Source of the DNA: Ananas comosus
Lineage: Eukaryota > Streptophyta > Magnoliopsida > Poales > Bromeliaceae
Reading direction: 5' to 3'
Length of the DNA stretch: 64,000 nt
Assembly: GCF_001540865.1 (NCBI RefSeq)
Contig: NC_033638.1
Coordinates: 9,095,133 to 9,159,132 of the forward strand
Shown: one piece after another, positions 13,157 to 27,939 of the stretch
Layout: each line of letters begins with the position of its first letter
Position numbering within the stretch: the first letter of the stretch is position 1
Translations under genes and position numbers: made by a program
Notes under the pieces: model-generated
Databases searched by the model: none
Told to the model about the DNA's origin: nothing
The model's input: the letters and a program-made list of their open reading frames with translations, nothing else

Positions 13157-15249
13157 GTTGTGTTTATGTAATGTTTGTAGCCTTTCGTGGAGGGTGTCTC
13201 TGGTCTTGTGAATTTTGAAAAGATGGAGAGTGCGACATGGTCTTCTAGGTTGTTTTTTGTTTTTTTTGTTTTTTTTTTTTTAAGGTTATGTATACACCTA
13301 TGTTTACTTTAAAAATCGTGCCGGTGTATTTTTTTGCCTTTTCTTTTTTTTACATTATTATATAGTTAAGTTGTGGATCTTCCTTTGTGAACAAGATTGC
13401 GATGATATTTGGAATGTGCGTGTGTCGGTGAGCGGGTGAAAGAAGGGGATGGCCTTCGGTGTAACGGATTTGTTACGATAGATGTAACGGGATATGAGGG
13501 GGCCACGTGGCACGCGTGGGGCCCACGCGACAGCCTCACAACCGTGATTTGGTTAATTTTGGCACAGGGGAAGGCGAATCGCTCGTGGGTCCCACACATG
13601 CCCACAATCCAAATCCGCTGGAGAACTCTTTTTTTTTTTTTTTTAAAAAAAATATTTTAATCTAAAATGAGACTTATGTAACCAAATCCGCTTTGTAATC
13701 ACTTCATAATCAGGTTTAGGCCTCATAACAAAATTTTATATATGCGACGATGTGAGAATTAAATGAAAATGGTACCACTCATAAATATTTTGTCGAATCT
13801 ACAACACTAATAAACAGCGTTAGCGTTCTCATATTTTATACTCTCGCAAAATTTATTGTTTGTTGAAGTTAGGAGAGCTTCATGCCTTTTCTGAGTTGTG
13901 TGGATTTTTTTTTGTGTAATAAAATTGTAAAGTCATCGTAGAGTTACTCCGAATTATCATAGATATGTTTCGATGATAATAAATTGCTCAAGCAAGAATG
14001 CGATTTTTCTTGTAGTTGAAAAAGGAAAAGTATAATCTATTACCACTTTTAGGAGTCAACAAGATCTCGGCTTAATGCTTAAATAAATAAATTGAACATA
14101 GCGGGAAACTATTAATGTCTGGCAATTACTCGCTACATGATTATTCCCAAACTATTAACGGGTAGAGATTGCTCTAATTAATAACAAAATTTTCAAAAAT
14201 TTGAAACCAGTTGATGACTTGATTCATATAGGTTCGGCATATATATATATATATAGTATAATAGAATCTATTATAAACTTGTTGAATATACGTGCAAAGA
14301 CAATTATATAATAATAGTTACTATATAATAAAAGAGCGAGAGAGAGTGTACGAAGAGAGCGAGAAGTAGTCCGGCTACTATGCTATCGTAGCACGGAGAC
14401 GCTCCGTGCTACCGAAGTTGTTTTCGATGATTCGGGCTTCCAAATCGACTATCGGCTTTCTTAAACTTGATGTACACTATTAAATTTGAAACTAATTTCA
14501 GATTTTTCGACATATTTTACTATGTGATCAAAAGATCTTAAAATGACAATTTTAATGCAGATGTGGTTGTTTGTGAGTTTAACGTGTAAAACAATCCAAA
14601 TGCGTGAAAATTTTATAAAAATTTCTTTTCACTATTTAGAGTAAGATCAGTATATCTGATCTTGAATTTAAATCTCTTATCATTATTTTCATGAGTGTTA
14701 TTTCAGCCGTTCATTAAACTACTTGTTTGATAGGTAAAATGATACGAAAAATTATGAAATTTAGTTTCTAAATACTTTCAATAGTTAATCAAGTCTAACG
14801 AGCTTATATGAACTATAATTATATAATTTATTTAAAATCAATAAATTAAATCTAGTAAGAATAGATATAGATATATATATACAATAACTTTCCAAATACC
14901 AAAATATATTAGGTAAAAATATGTGGAGCTTATATGAACTATAAAGGCCATTCTAATTCGACTATCTAATATTTTTAAGTTTTGATTTTATTATCTAATT
15001 TTTACTTTATTTAATTTAAATCATTTGATGGCTCTTTCAATATACAATTTAAATTAATTATTTATAGTATGAATTACATAAAATATACGGATTAAATCTA
15101 TAAAAATAAATAATATATTTAAATTTTAAAATAAAATTAGCCATTTACTGGCTCAAATAGAATAAACTAAAAAGTTAAATAGGACAATTAAAATTTGGCC
15201 TTAAAATTTTAAAAAATAGAATAATTAGATTAAAATGCGTATATTTTAT
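13157..15249. other. Intergenic spacer and 3' region of the VAL gene
   Basis: After the VAL stop come a poly-T-rich 3' region and a small GC island at 13495-13600 with GCCACGTGGC and GGGGCCCACG. Next is a long AT-rich spacer with no open frame of interest. A short, perfect GC-rich hairpin at 14388-14412 is described separately. Confidence 0.5.
14388..14412. repeat. Perfect 11-bp hairpin
   Basis: GTAGCACGGAG and its exact reverse complement CTCCGTGCTAC are separated by a 3-base loop. They lie within a GC-richer block (14365-14450) inside AT-rich DNA. No U-tract follows as in a bacterial-type terminator. It may be part of an old transposon end. Confidence 0.6.
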
Positions 15250-15250
15250 N

Positions 15251-15281
<31 letters not shown>
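15250..15281. repeat. (AT)n microsatellite with an ambiguous base
   Basis: An AT run of about 30 bp begins immediately after an N at 15250. The N probably marks uncertain repeat length in the assembly. Confidence 0.9.
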
Positions 15282-15282
<1 letters not shown>

Positions 15283-15412
15283 CCAATAAATTAGAGCAAA
15301 AATAATTACATTCCTGTTGCTATTGCCACACATATGTGGTGTTCCCCTGCGGGGGCCTCACATGGGGTCCGTCCCGGCCCTCCGCTCAGATCCCTCGCTT
15401 TCTTAAAAGGGT

Positions 15413-15486
15413 TTTCTCCTCCCTCGCTCTCGCTCTCTCTCTCGCTCTCGCTCTCTCTCTCTCTCTCGCTCTCGCTCTCTCTCTCT
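15413..15486. repeat. CT/CGCT-rich microsatellite in the bZIP 5' leader
   Basis: This is an imperfect run of CTCT and CGCTCT units ending about 60 bp before the bZIP start codon. It is open in several frames, which yields spurious Arg/Glu- or Ser/Leu-repeat open frames. Confidence 0.9.
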
Positions 15487-15547
15487 TCTGTCGAAAGCTT
15501 CGAAAAAGGAGGCGAAGACGAACGAAGTAGACGAAGGAAGACGCTCG

Positions 15548-19658
<4,111 letters not shown>

Positions 19659-20320
19659 CAGGCCTAATAAAAAAAAAAACAAAAAACAAAAACAAAAATG
19701 TTTCTCGTTAGATTTCTCTGTCCATAGGCTGACATCACTGTGCTGCTTTTAATGCGCGTGCTTATTTATTCATTCGATTTGTTTTGTGTGGGGGGAAATT
19801 GTTCCTTTTGTAATCTTGGCGGTGGTTGTTTCTTTCTCTTTCGTAGACATTCTTGAATTTATTGTTGTTGTAATGTTGCGGACTCGTTCGGTTGTGTTTC
19901 TTTTGAGTCCTTTCCTGGGATTTGTGATGTTGAAATTAGAGGGTCTGGGGGTGATTGTTTCTCTTTAAGTTTATGTATTCTTTGGATTTGTACTCATTTA
20001 TTATCTGTTTTCTCTTTGGGTAACAGTTATATGCTCTGTATTTACCTTGAAATTCTGTATAATTCTGTTGTGCAAAGTGGTTACCTCGAATTTTCGTTTG
20101 TTAAAATCAAAACGTTCGAAGTTGGTAAAATTAAAACATTTGAGTTGGGAGTACTATGCTTTGGTTTTCTCATAATGCTGTATTTGGTTAGGATATAAGT
20201 AAAAATTGCTTATTTCAGAAATAGATATAAGTTCAGGTAGAGGTAGAAACTAACTCAAGTAGAAGCAAGGAATTAAATTAGTTTTGCGTTTGGATGAAAT
20301 GCGTTTGGATGAAAATTAGA

Positions 20321-20668
20321 TTATTTTTGGATTAAGATAAATAGTGTTTGATAATTAGATTAGAATAAGAGGAATAAAAGTTATNAAGTTAAATTTAATT
20401 AATTAATTAATATATTTTCATTATCTCTATAATATTCATAGCTAATAAATTTATTTAAGTTATTAAATTATTTTTGGATTAAGATAAATAGTGTTTGATA
20501 ATTAGATTAGAATAAGAGGAATAAAAGTTATAATTTTAAATTAATTTTATCTAATTAATTAACATCAAAATATTAATGAAAAATAATTTAATAACTTAAA
20601 TAAATTTATTAGCTATGAATATTATAGAGATAATGAAAATATATTAATTAATTAATTAAATTTAACTT
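20321..20668. repeat. 85-bp perfect inverted repeat combined with a 64-bp perfect direct repeat
   Basis: 20386-20470 is the reverse complement of 20584-20668 over 85 bp. Separately, a 64-bp sequence at 20321-20384 recurs identically at 20468-20531. An N at 20385 lies exactly at the left-arm boundary. This could be a fold-back element or a mis-assembled palindrome. Confidence 0.85.
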
Positions 20669-21928
20669 TTTAATTAGTTAGTAAATTATTTTAGTTAGAT
20701 AATTAGTAAAGAAATTAACTAGATTAGTAAAACTATTAATAGTTGATCAATATAAATATTAGTTTATGGATAAACATATTAAATTAGTAATTTTTAATTA
20801 GATAATTAATTATAAATAATAAATTAATTAATTATTTTACTACTTAAGCAATAGATATATGATTTAAATACATAAATTTGACTAATTAATAATTTAATAT
20901 CATAATTAAAATTAAATTTAGATTTTAATTAAATTTGTTCCAACTTGGATACAAGTTTGTTTCAATTGTTTTATGGAAAAGAAAACGTAGTTCCTGACTT
21001 TCAAAATTATATTTGAATATAAAAAAAAATAAGGGCTTATTATTTTTTTTTATAGCTCAATCAAACGGTGCCTTAGAAATGAGCGAAATCCAAAAGCTAT
21101 ATGGATTAGAAATTTTGAAAATAACAGAATAATCTTGCATCCTGTTTCTAATTTTGCCCCCTTTTATTCAGATGATAATACAACCATGCTGTTATTAGTA
21201 AATCTTTAATAATGTCCCAAGATCATTTTTTTAAAAAAGAATTATTTTAAAAATACATTACTGGCTCTGAGGTTTCTGGTTTTGGGTTGTTGCTGTTGCT
21301 GTTGTTGATGTTTTTGTTTTTTGTTTTTTGTTTTTCTTTTTAATAACTGGATTAATTAATGCTTGGAATCCGAATGATACGTTTCGCATCATCTAGTACA
21401 TGTAGAATATCTTCGCCTTGCATCGCGGGATTCACTGGCTAGTGCGTACACAACGCCACGTGTCCATTTAACTCGACGTGGAGCACCAGAAAAGTCTTTC
21501 TCGCTTCTCAAAGTTTCGCAAAAGCACCTCTAAATACTTAGACTTAATTTAGTATTGAGATTTATCTAATATTTTTAGATAAAATAAAATTAAAATTAAA
21601 ATATAAAATGGTATGTTTCTGCGTTCTCTAATGAGACCGTAGCGACAAATCGCAATATACAGAACATAATATTACGTATAGAAAAAAAATATAATATTTT
21701 TCTATTATTTTTTCTCACCGCACGTAATATAATCTTTCCGCAATTCCAAACTAAGCCTTAGATATTGCTAACTTAAATACACTTGCAAATGGAAATTATT
21801 TTGTTAACATGTTTTTATTACCAATCTTTTTTTTTAAAAAAACTATGTGTATATTCAGAAGTGGGTGTACATCCTGCTCACTGCCCATTCAAAGATGAGT
21901 TTCTATTTTCATGGCAGTAGAGGATACA

Positions 21929-21929
21929 A

Positions 21930-21960
<31 letters not shown>
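21929..21960. repeat. (AAT)n microsatellite
   Basis: Roughly ten uninterrupted AAT triplets lie in intergenic DNA. Confidence 0.95.
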
Positions 21961-21961
<1 letters not shown>

Positions 21962-23347
21962 CACCAAATAGTCAGTCAACATCCAATTCAGGTCATTGCA
22001 ATCCAAATAACAATTACTTTTTCTTGCGTACTAGCATATTCTGGTTAAAAGTTGGATGGCTTTAAATTCGAGTGCTACTACAAATACACCAAGTGTATCT
22101 TGTAATATTATTAATGACATGATAATATTATTAGTATACTCTAAATATTAATTACTAAAAGTCAAATATTATTATTAGAAAATTCTTAGAGCTATCATTA
22201 TTGCCTAAAAAATATATATTCTAATCCATTCACATATGTATGTCAATACATCAATAATATAATAAGATAATCAAAATAGGGTAGTATAAGCATTTCTTTT
22301 TAAATTCTGTATTTATTAAGACTTGAAACTCTATAGAGGCTTTTTATATTACAGGCCAAATGCCTACTTGTTTTGCTGAAGATGAAATTCAAATTGAACT
22401 CTAGGGTCAAGTTAGAGTTCAGATTTTTTATTATTTTTGCTATTTATTCGTATAACTGTAAAACTAAAATTTTTTTAAATCTCCTGTTTGTTTTGTAGAA
22501 AATTAATAAAGTAAAAACTAGATATATGATAGATAAATTAATATTTTTTATATATTTTTTTATAATTAATTTCAGTCAAATGGATTGAAATTAATTACAT
22601 TATTTTAAAAAATTGGAACTTTAACTGAAGATAAAATTATAGTAAATTAAATAGCCCAAAATTAAATATTTACGTTTCAGGACTATTTTATTGCTCCCCA
22701 CTTCCGGCAAACAGACACTACCACTTTCCCGAAAATGAGGTCCGGCCGCAGTCGGCTAAAATCTTAAGATTAGGATTAGCCGTCTGCCCGGCTGTTTATA
22801 TCTCAGGTCGCCATCAACGAAATCGTGACAATTCACCAAACTCGCTAGGCCTGCTGCTGTGGACCACCAAATGTGCGGAAACTCGACGAGATTGTTAGGG
22901 GAAAAAAATTAAAGAAAAAAAAAGTGTAGTTTTTACAAAAATTTAAATAATTTTTAATAAAAATAAAAATTGATATGATAAATAAAAATTAATTGTTTTT
23001 TAATGAAGTGAGTTTCCGATGCGGCACTTTAATTGGCACGGTCCACAGTGGCCTTGTAGACCAGGTACAGCCATTTATTTATGCTGAGAACATTTGACAC
23101 CTACCACTAACCTTTTCCCGCTGTCCTCAAAACTCTAACTCGTCATTGGCCCAGGCCCCGACTCACGTGCGAACCACGTGCCCGAACCCGAGAGGTATCG
23201 CCGCGCACGCTGCGCTCCTCGTCTCCACACGCACATGTTTGTGGCGTGAACGAAACACCCCCCTCCCCAAAAACAGAAAGAAAAACAAAAACTCCCGAGC
23301 GAGCGCTCGCACCCGCACCGTGCGCGTGCGCTTCCACAAACTCGCCC

Positions 23348-26300
23348 ATGGCGATCGCCTTCGCCCTCTCCCTCCCAACGCCCCCTCGCCCGCCCCGGCG
23401 CGCCCCCGGGCCGCGCCGCCGACGGAGGGGACGTCTCGATCCAACCCGCTCCCTCCACCGCCCTCACCGTCGCCGCCGCCGCCGCGGCGGTCAGGGACCG
23501 CGCCGAGGAGGTGCAGGCCGAGGTCCGCGCCATGGCACGCGCCGCCAACGTCTCCGTCTACTCCCCCGAGCTCCTCTCCTCCCGATACGGATCGAGGCCC
23601 CTCAAGGTACTTCCCCATCCCCTCCTCCCACACTCGCTTCGACTCCTCCCCTCCGCGGGGGTTCCCAATCTGGGGCTATTGCCGTGATTCTAGGTGGTTT
23701 TGAGGACGCTGGAGATCTTTACGACGTTAGGGTTTTTCGCCGGGAAGCTGTTCGTGGACGAGAAGAGGGGGCTGCTCGAGCAGAATAAGCGGTCGCGCGC
23801 GGCGGAGCTGCGGAGGACGTTCACGAAGTTGGGGCCGACGTTCGTGAAGATCGGGCAGGGCCTGTCAACACGGCCCGATATCTGCCCGCCGGAGTATTTA
23901 GAGGAGCTCGCGGAGTTGCAGGTTATCGTCTTTCTCATCGAAACCTCTGAATTGGCATTTGGTAGATAGATAGATTTGATACATGAGAGCTTACCTTTTG
24001 CCTTTATCAAATGCAGTTCCATACATTTAAAGTAGCTGCTTTAGTTGCCTTTTCCTTGATGTGCTTATGAATTTAGCTGATGCGGGGCTTTCGCTTGATT
24101 CATTCATTAAAGCATAGATTCTTTGCATTTTGTATGTCACGTTGCTACATCTAGTGCTTTTGCGGCTGCTGCTGCAGGTCGCTTGTAACTTCTCTCGATA
24201 CAATTCTTTGAACTTACTAAGGATGTATTTATCGAAATTATGTAGTCTCGGTGTTGTTCTTCTTTTGTATAAGCTTAATTGCCCATTTTCAGTCTGTTCT
24301 TTCCGTAAGACAACATTTTGCTTTCCAAATTTTCTATTCTGTTGTTATAGAAAACCTTGTCAAAGCTATCTACCTAATACCTTCACTAGAGGAAATTATT
24401 TAGCTAAAGAAGTGCTCCACTATCCACCTAATACTTTGTAATTGATTGCATTATGGATATAAAATAAACTGTACATCATTGTGCTCTAACATCAGGTCCC
24501 TGTTACATCAAGTCCTCTTGTCGCTGGCTTACTAACTCTAAACTACTATGTTTCTTTCCAGGACGCGCTCCCAACATTTCCTGATTCAGAGGCATTTGCA
24601 TGCATTGAGAGGGAGTTGGGCTTGCCTCTTGAGTCGATCTTCTCATCGATATCGCCTTCACCAATTGCCGCCGCCAGTTTGGGCCAAGTGTACAAAGCCC
24701 AGCTGAAGTACTCTGGACAGTTTGTTGCTGTTAAGGTTCAGCGGCCCGGTATTGAAGAGGCTATAGGCCTTGATTTTTATTTACTGAGGGGTCTAGGCTT
24801 CCTAATAAATAAATACATCGACTTCGTCACCAGCAATGTCGTTGCTCTAATTGATGAGTTCGCGAGAAGGGTTTACCAGGAGCTTAATTACGTCCAGGTA
24901 CCTTTCCATTTTTCATTTCTTTTTTTAACATCACTCTTGTTATTCTACGTCAAACTTGTTGTTAATCCTGAGTGATTCGCTAGATGGATTTGATTATTAG
25001 TTGGTCGTAATTAGAAGTTAGCATCTTATCTATAGAGAAATTTAGAGAGGGAGACTGATGGATGTTAAATATGAAAGACTGAATTAGAGATAATAAGAGA
25101 GAAAATCAGTAGAGATAACATTAGATTTAAATCTGTAATTCATATATACGGCACTTCTTTAGCTACTACATGGTAACATGATTTACAACGAACCGACCAT
25201 GTAGCGAAACATTGAATCACTTATGCGTAGATGTTGTTTTCAGGAAGGCCAGAATGCACGCAGGTTCAAGAAGCTGTATGCAGACAAGCAAGACGTAGTA
25301 GTCCCAGATATCTTTTGGGACTACACCAGTGCTAAGGTGCTAACAATGGATTGGGTTGATGGTGTCAAACTGAATCAGCATCAAGCAATTGAGAAGCAAG
25401 GGTTGAAGCTGTTGGATTTGGTAAATATTGGAATCCAATGTAGCTTGAGGCAACTTCTAGAGTATGGTTACTTCCATGCAGACCCACACCCTGGTAATCT
25501 ACTAGCCACCCCTGAGGGGAAGCTTGCTTTTCTTGATTTTGGCATGATGAGCGAGACCCCAGAAGACGCGAGACTTGCTATTATCGGCCACGTGGTTCAC
25601 ATGGTTAATCGTGACTATGAAGCAATGGCTCGCGATTATTATGCCTTGGATTTCTTGGCGCCTGATGTAGATGTTTCTCCGATTGTACCCGCTCTCAAGA
25701 ACTTTTTCGATGATGCGCTGAGTTCAACCGTAAGCGAGCTGAACTTTAAAACCATAGTCGACGGGTTGGGTGCTGTTCTTTATGAATATCCATTTACTGG
25801 TGAGTTATTCTTACGTGTTCACAGTTCTTTCTATAAATCGGTCAGGAACTTATACTGGGATAGAGATCCTCTCTTTATTCTGTCTGTATTTTTCTGTATT
25901 GATGGTTTAATATGTTTTATTTGAACACAGTTCCGGCCTACTATGCATTGATATTGAGATCACTCACGGTGCTCGAAGGTCTAGCTCTTTATGCCGATCC
26001 CAATTTTAAGGTGCTTGCTGCCTCATATCCGTATTTTGCTAAAAGGCTTCTCACTGATCCAAATCCATATCTCAGAGATGCTCTAGTTGAGTTATTATTC
26101 AAAGATGGCAGATTTAGGCAAGTGCTTCCATTGTTTGATGTTGCTCTCTAAGCTGAAAATTGAGGCTTTCTACCTGTTTAAAGTAACTATCTATGGTAAA
26201 TATCCTTGATTTACAGGTGGAACAGGCTTGAAAATCTTCTTGTTCAAGGACGCAAAGATAGGGACTTTACGACCAAAGAAGCTTTGCAACCTGTTCTCAA

Positions 26301-26834
26301 GCTACTACTGGGCCCCGGTGGCGAAGAGCTACGAGCACTAGTCGTGAAAGAAGCTATTCGTGTCACCGAAGCTGTGGTATTTGGAGCATTGCTTGATGCA
26401 TATAGTGCAACTCCTGCCTTTTTGAAGCCCTTAATTTCAAATGGCAGCGACGCTGGGCCATTTAAATTGCGTGATGGTGAGCAAGAACAAATGCTTGCGC
26501 TTCGTGATCAAGTTTTCAGAATATGGGGTCTCTTGAGAGCTTCGGATAGTTTCGATCCAAGCCTTCTACAACCAATTTTACAGGTATGAACTTCATTTTT
26601 TATGTTCTTTTGGGTTGGCAATACTGAGCAGCTGTGGTCGGCAGGGAATCAAGTCTTTTTATTCTCCTTGTTGCTTTTGGCCGCACCATTCTCACCAACA
26701 AACATGCTATGGAACAGGTTCTTCAAGAACCCGAGGCCCGCAGCTTAGGCGAGCGTGTTGCCGGAGGGATTACTCAACGCTTAGCGGCTCGTTTGCTGCA
26801 GCAAGTTCTCAAGTCCCCAGCCCCGCCTCAATAA
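23348..26834 (+). CDS. ABC1K3: Plastid ABC1-family atypical kinase, ABC1K3-like (frame break in exon 1)
   Basis: Exons: about 23348-23606, 23694-23921, 24562-24897, 25244-25799, 25931-26117, 26217-26583 and 26718-26834. From exon 1's conserved end (SPELLSSRYGSRPLK) onward, all phases agree. ABC1 kinase signatures follow in order: the KxGQ motif (FVKIGQGLSTRPD), the Ala-rich loop (AAASLGQVYKAQL), the ATP-binding Lys (VAVKVQRPG), HADPHPGNLL and LDFGMM. The C-terminus (ERVAGGITQRLAARLLQQ) matches Arabidopsis At1g79600 as I know it. ABC1K3 acts in plastoglobules with ABC1K1 on prenyl-lipid (plastoquinone/tocopherol) metabolism and senescence. The transit-peptide-like start MAIAFALSLP at 23348 is one base out of frame with the rest. 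The first in-frame ATG (23532) would give 621 residues without a transit peptide. The intron at 26118-26216 uses a GC donor. Confidence 0.9.
26118..26216 (+). other. GC-AG intron in ABC1K3
   Basis: Exon 5 ends TTTAG and the intron begins GCAAGT. The only acceptor that keeps the conserved FRWNRLENLL reading is TTACAG at 26211-26216. AG|GCAAGT is the usual consensus for the minor GC-AG class. Nearby GT donors break the frame. Confidence 0.85.
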
Positions 26835-27250
26835 GATAAGCTGTAATTCCAAGTTATTGTTATCATTATACGTGTAAATTAACACAATTTTTTCCAAAGA
26901 GGAAAATATGATTTTATCATTCATTCATTTCCTTGTGCAAGAAATAACTGGCTTTACGGAGATTGTCTTGAATTTTCAAGAGTTAACTCGCTAATGCAGT
27001 AGTTCAATAAATTCAAATTGAGTTTGAACTTCAATAGGTATCCAGTATTGGCTTTTTCTGGCCAAGTTAGTAGCCCGATTTATGTAAGCACTTCTTTCAA
27101 AACTTAAATCGAAGTGGATTTGCCATTTTGGAGCTGTAACAGAAAATGAATTTGTCCTCGGAACGGGCAACTGTTCATGCTGCAGTGGTGTTTGTCTTCT
27201 ACATTTTTATGTTGTAAAAAATCTGATTCTCTTGTATTGAACTCTAGATT

Positions 27251-27573
27251 GTTGGGCTAGCCCAGGATTTCAACCGGCCCGGCCTACCCAAGAAAGATCT
27301 TGTAAATCTCAGGTTGCCCGACCCGACAACGGCCGAGCTGGGCAAATGCAAGCCACTTAAGGGGGTGCTATTGGGCGGATCGAGTCCAATGCCCCTTTCA
27401 GTTGTCGAATCGGGTTCCGATCTAAGAACCCTATTCTTAATCCCTTGGTCCGATTGAGTCGTGTACGATTTCAATTTGGGTTATCATTCAAGAGATTTTG
27501 CAGCCCAAAAAACTGTGGACTCTTGTATATGAATTTCATTACCATGAGAAGGTGAGGGGTTTAGTGCTTTAGG
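27251..27573. mobile_element. Unclassified 323-bp insertion with a 19-bp target duplication
   Basis: A perfect 19-bp direct repeat (TTGTATTGAACTCTAGATT) occurs at 27232-27250 and 27574-27592. The sequence between is GC-richer than its surroundings and rich in GGCCC/CCGAC-type motifs. It has no inverted termini, poly-A tail or coding frame. The long duplication suggests target-primed retrotransposition, but the family is unknown. Confidence 0.55.
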
Positions 27574-27611
27574 TTGTATTGAACTCTAGATTCAATTCTG
27601 AATCTTTAATA

Positions 27612-27939
27612 CAAGGTTTTAAGTATCTGTCGGTACGGATCATATTCACCGTGTCAACAAGATACTGGCACGATACAGACTCTATGCCGATGGCACAACT
27701 CAAAACTTTTTATTCTTTAAATTAGTAAGTAATTTTCTTAATAAAGTTCAAAAGATGTGATAAAAAAATATAATAAATAATTAGAATATTTTGTTGCTAA
27801 AGAAAATAAATATTTTATACTATTATGTGTCGGTACACAAAATGTTTTTTGACCGACACGCAGAGACACAACTCGACACACACTGTGCCGTACCGTGCCG
27901 GCAAATTTTTAGTATGATCCTGGGTCACGACACTTAAGT
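27612..27939 (-). mobile_element. GTGCCG-rich MITE (family G), inverted copy
   Basis: This aligns along its length, in reverse complement, to 18663-19007. Shared parts include the AAGGTTTTAA end, the AT-rich core (AGAATATTTTGTTGCTAAAG) and the CGGCAC-rich ends. Its distal end (CACGACACTTAAG) is degraded and no clean target duplication remains. Confidence 0.75.

Larger units (their letters stand above)
19659..23347. other. Intergenic between the bZIP and ABC1K3 genes
   Basis: This holds the bZIP 3' region (to about 20100), an AT-rich repeat block (20160-21080, with the direct/inverted repeat listed separately), an AAT microsatellite, and further AT-rich spacer. From 23120 onward it turns sharply GC-rich as the ABC1K3 promoter and leader. 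No gene is supported. Confidence 0.5.

Noticed and set aside
23146..23703. Long Pro/Arg-rich frames around ABC1K3 exon 1
   Set aside because: These frames do not join the conserved kinase exons; only the frame ending SRYGSRPLK does.
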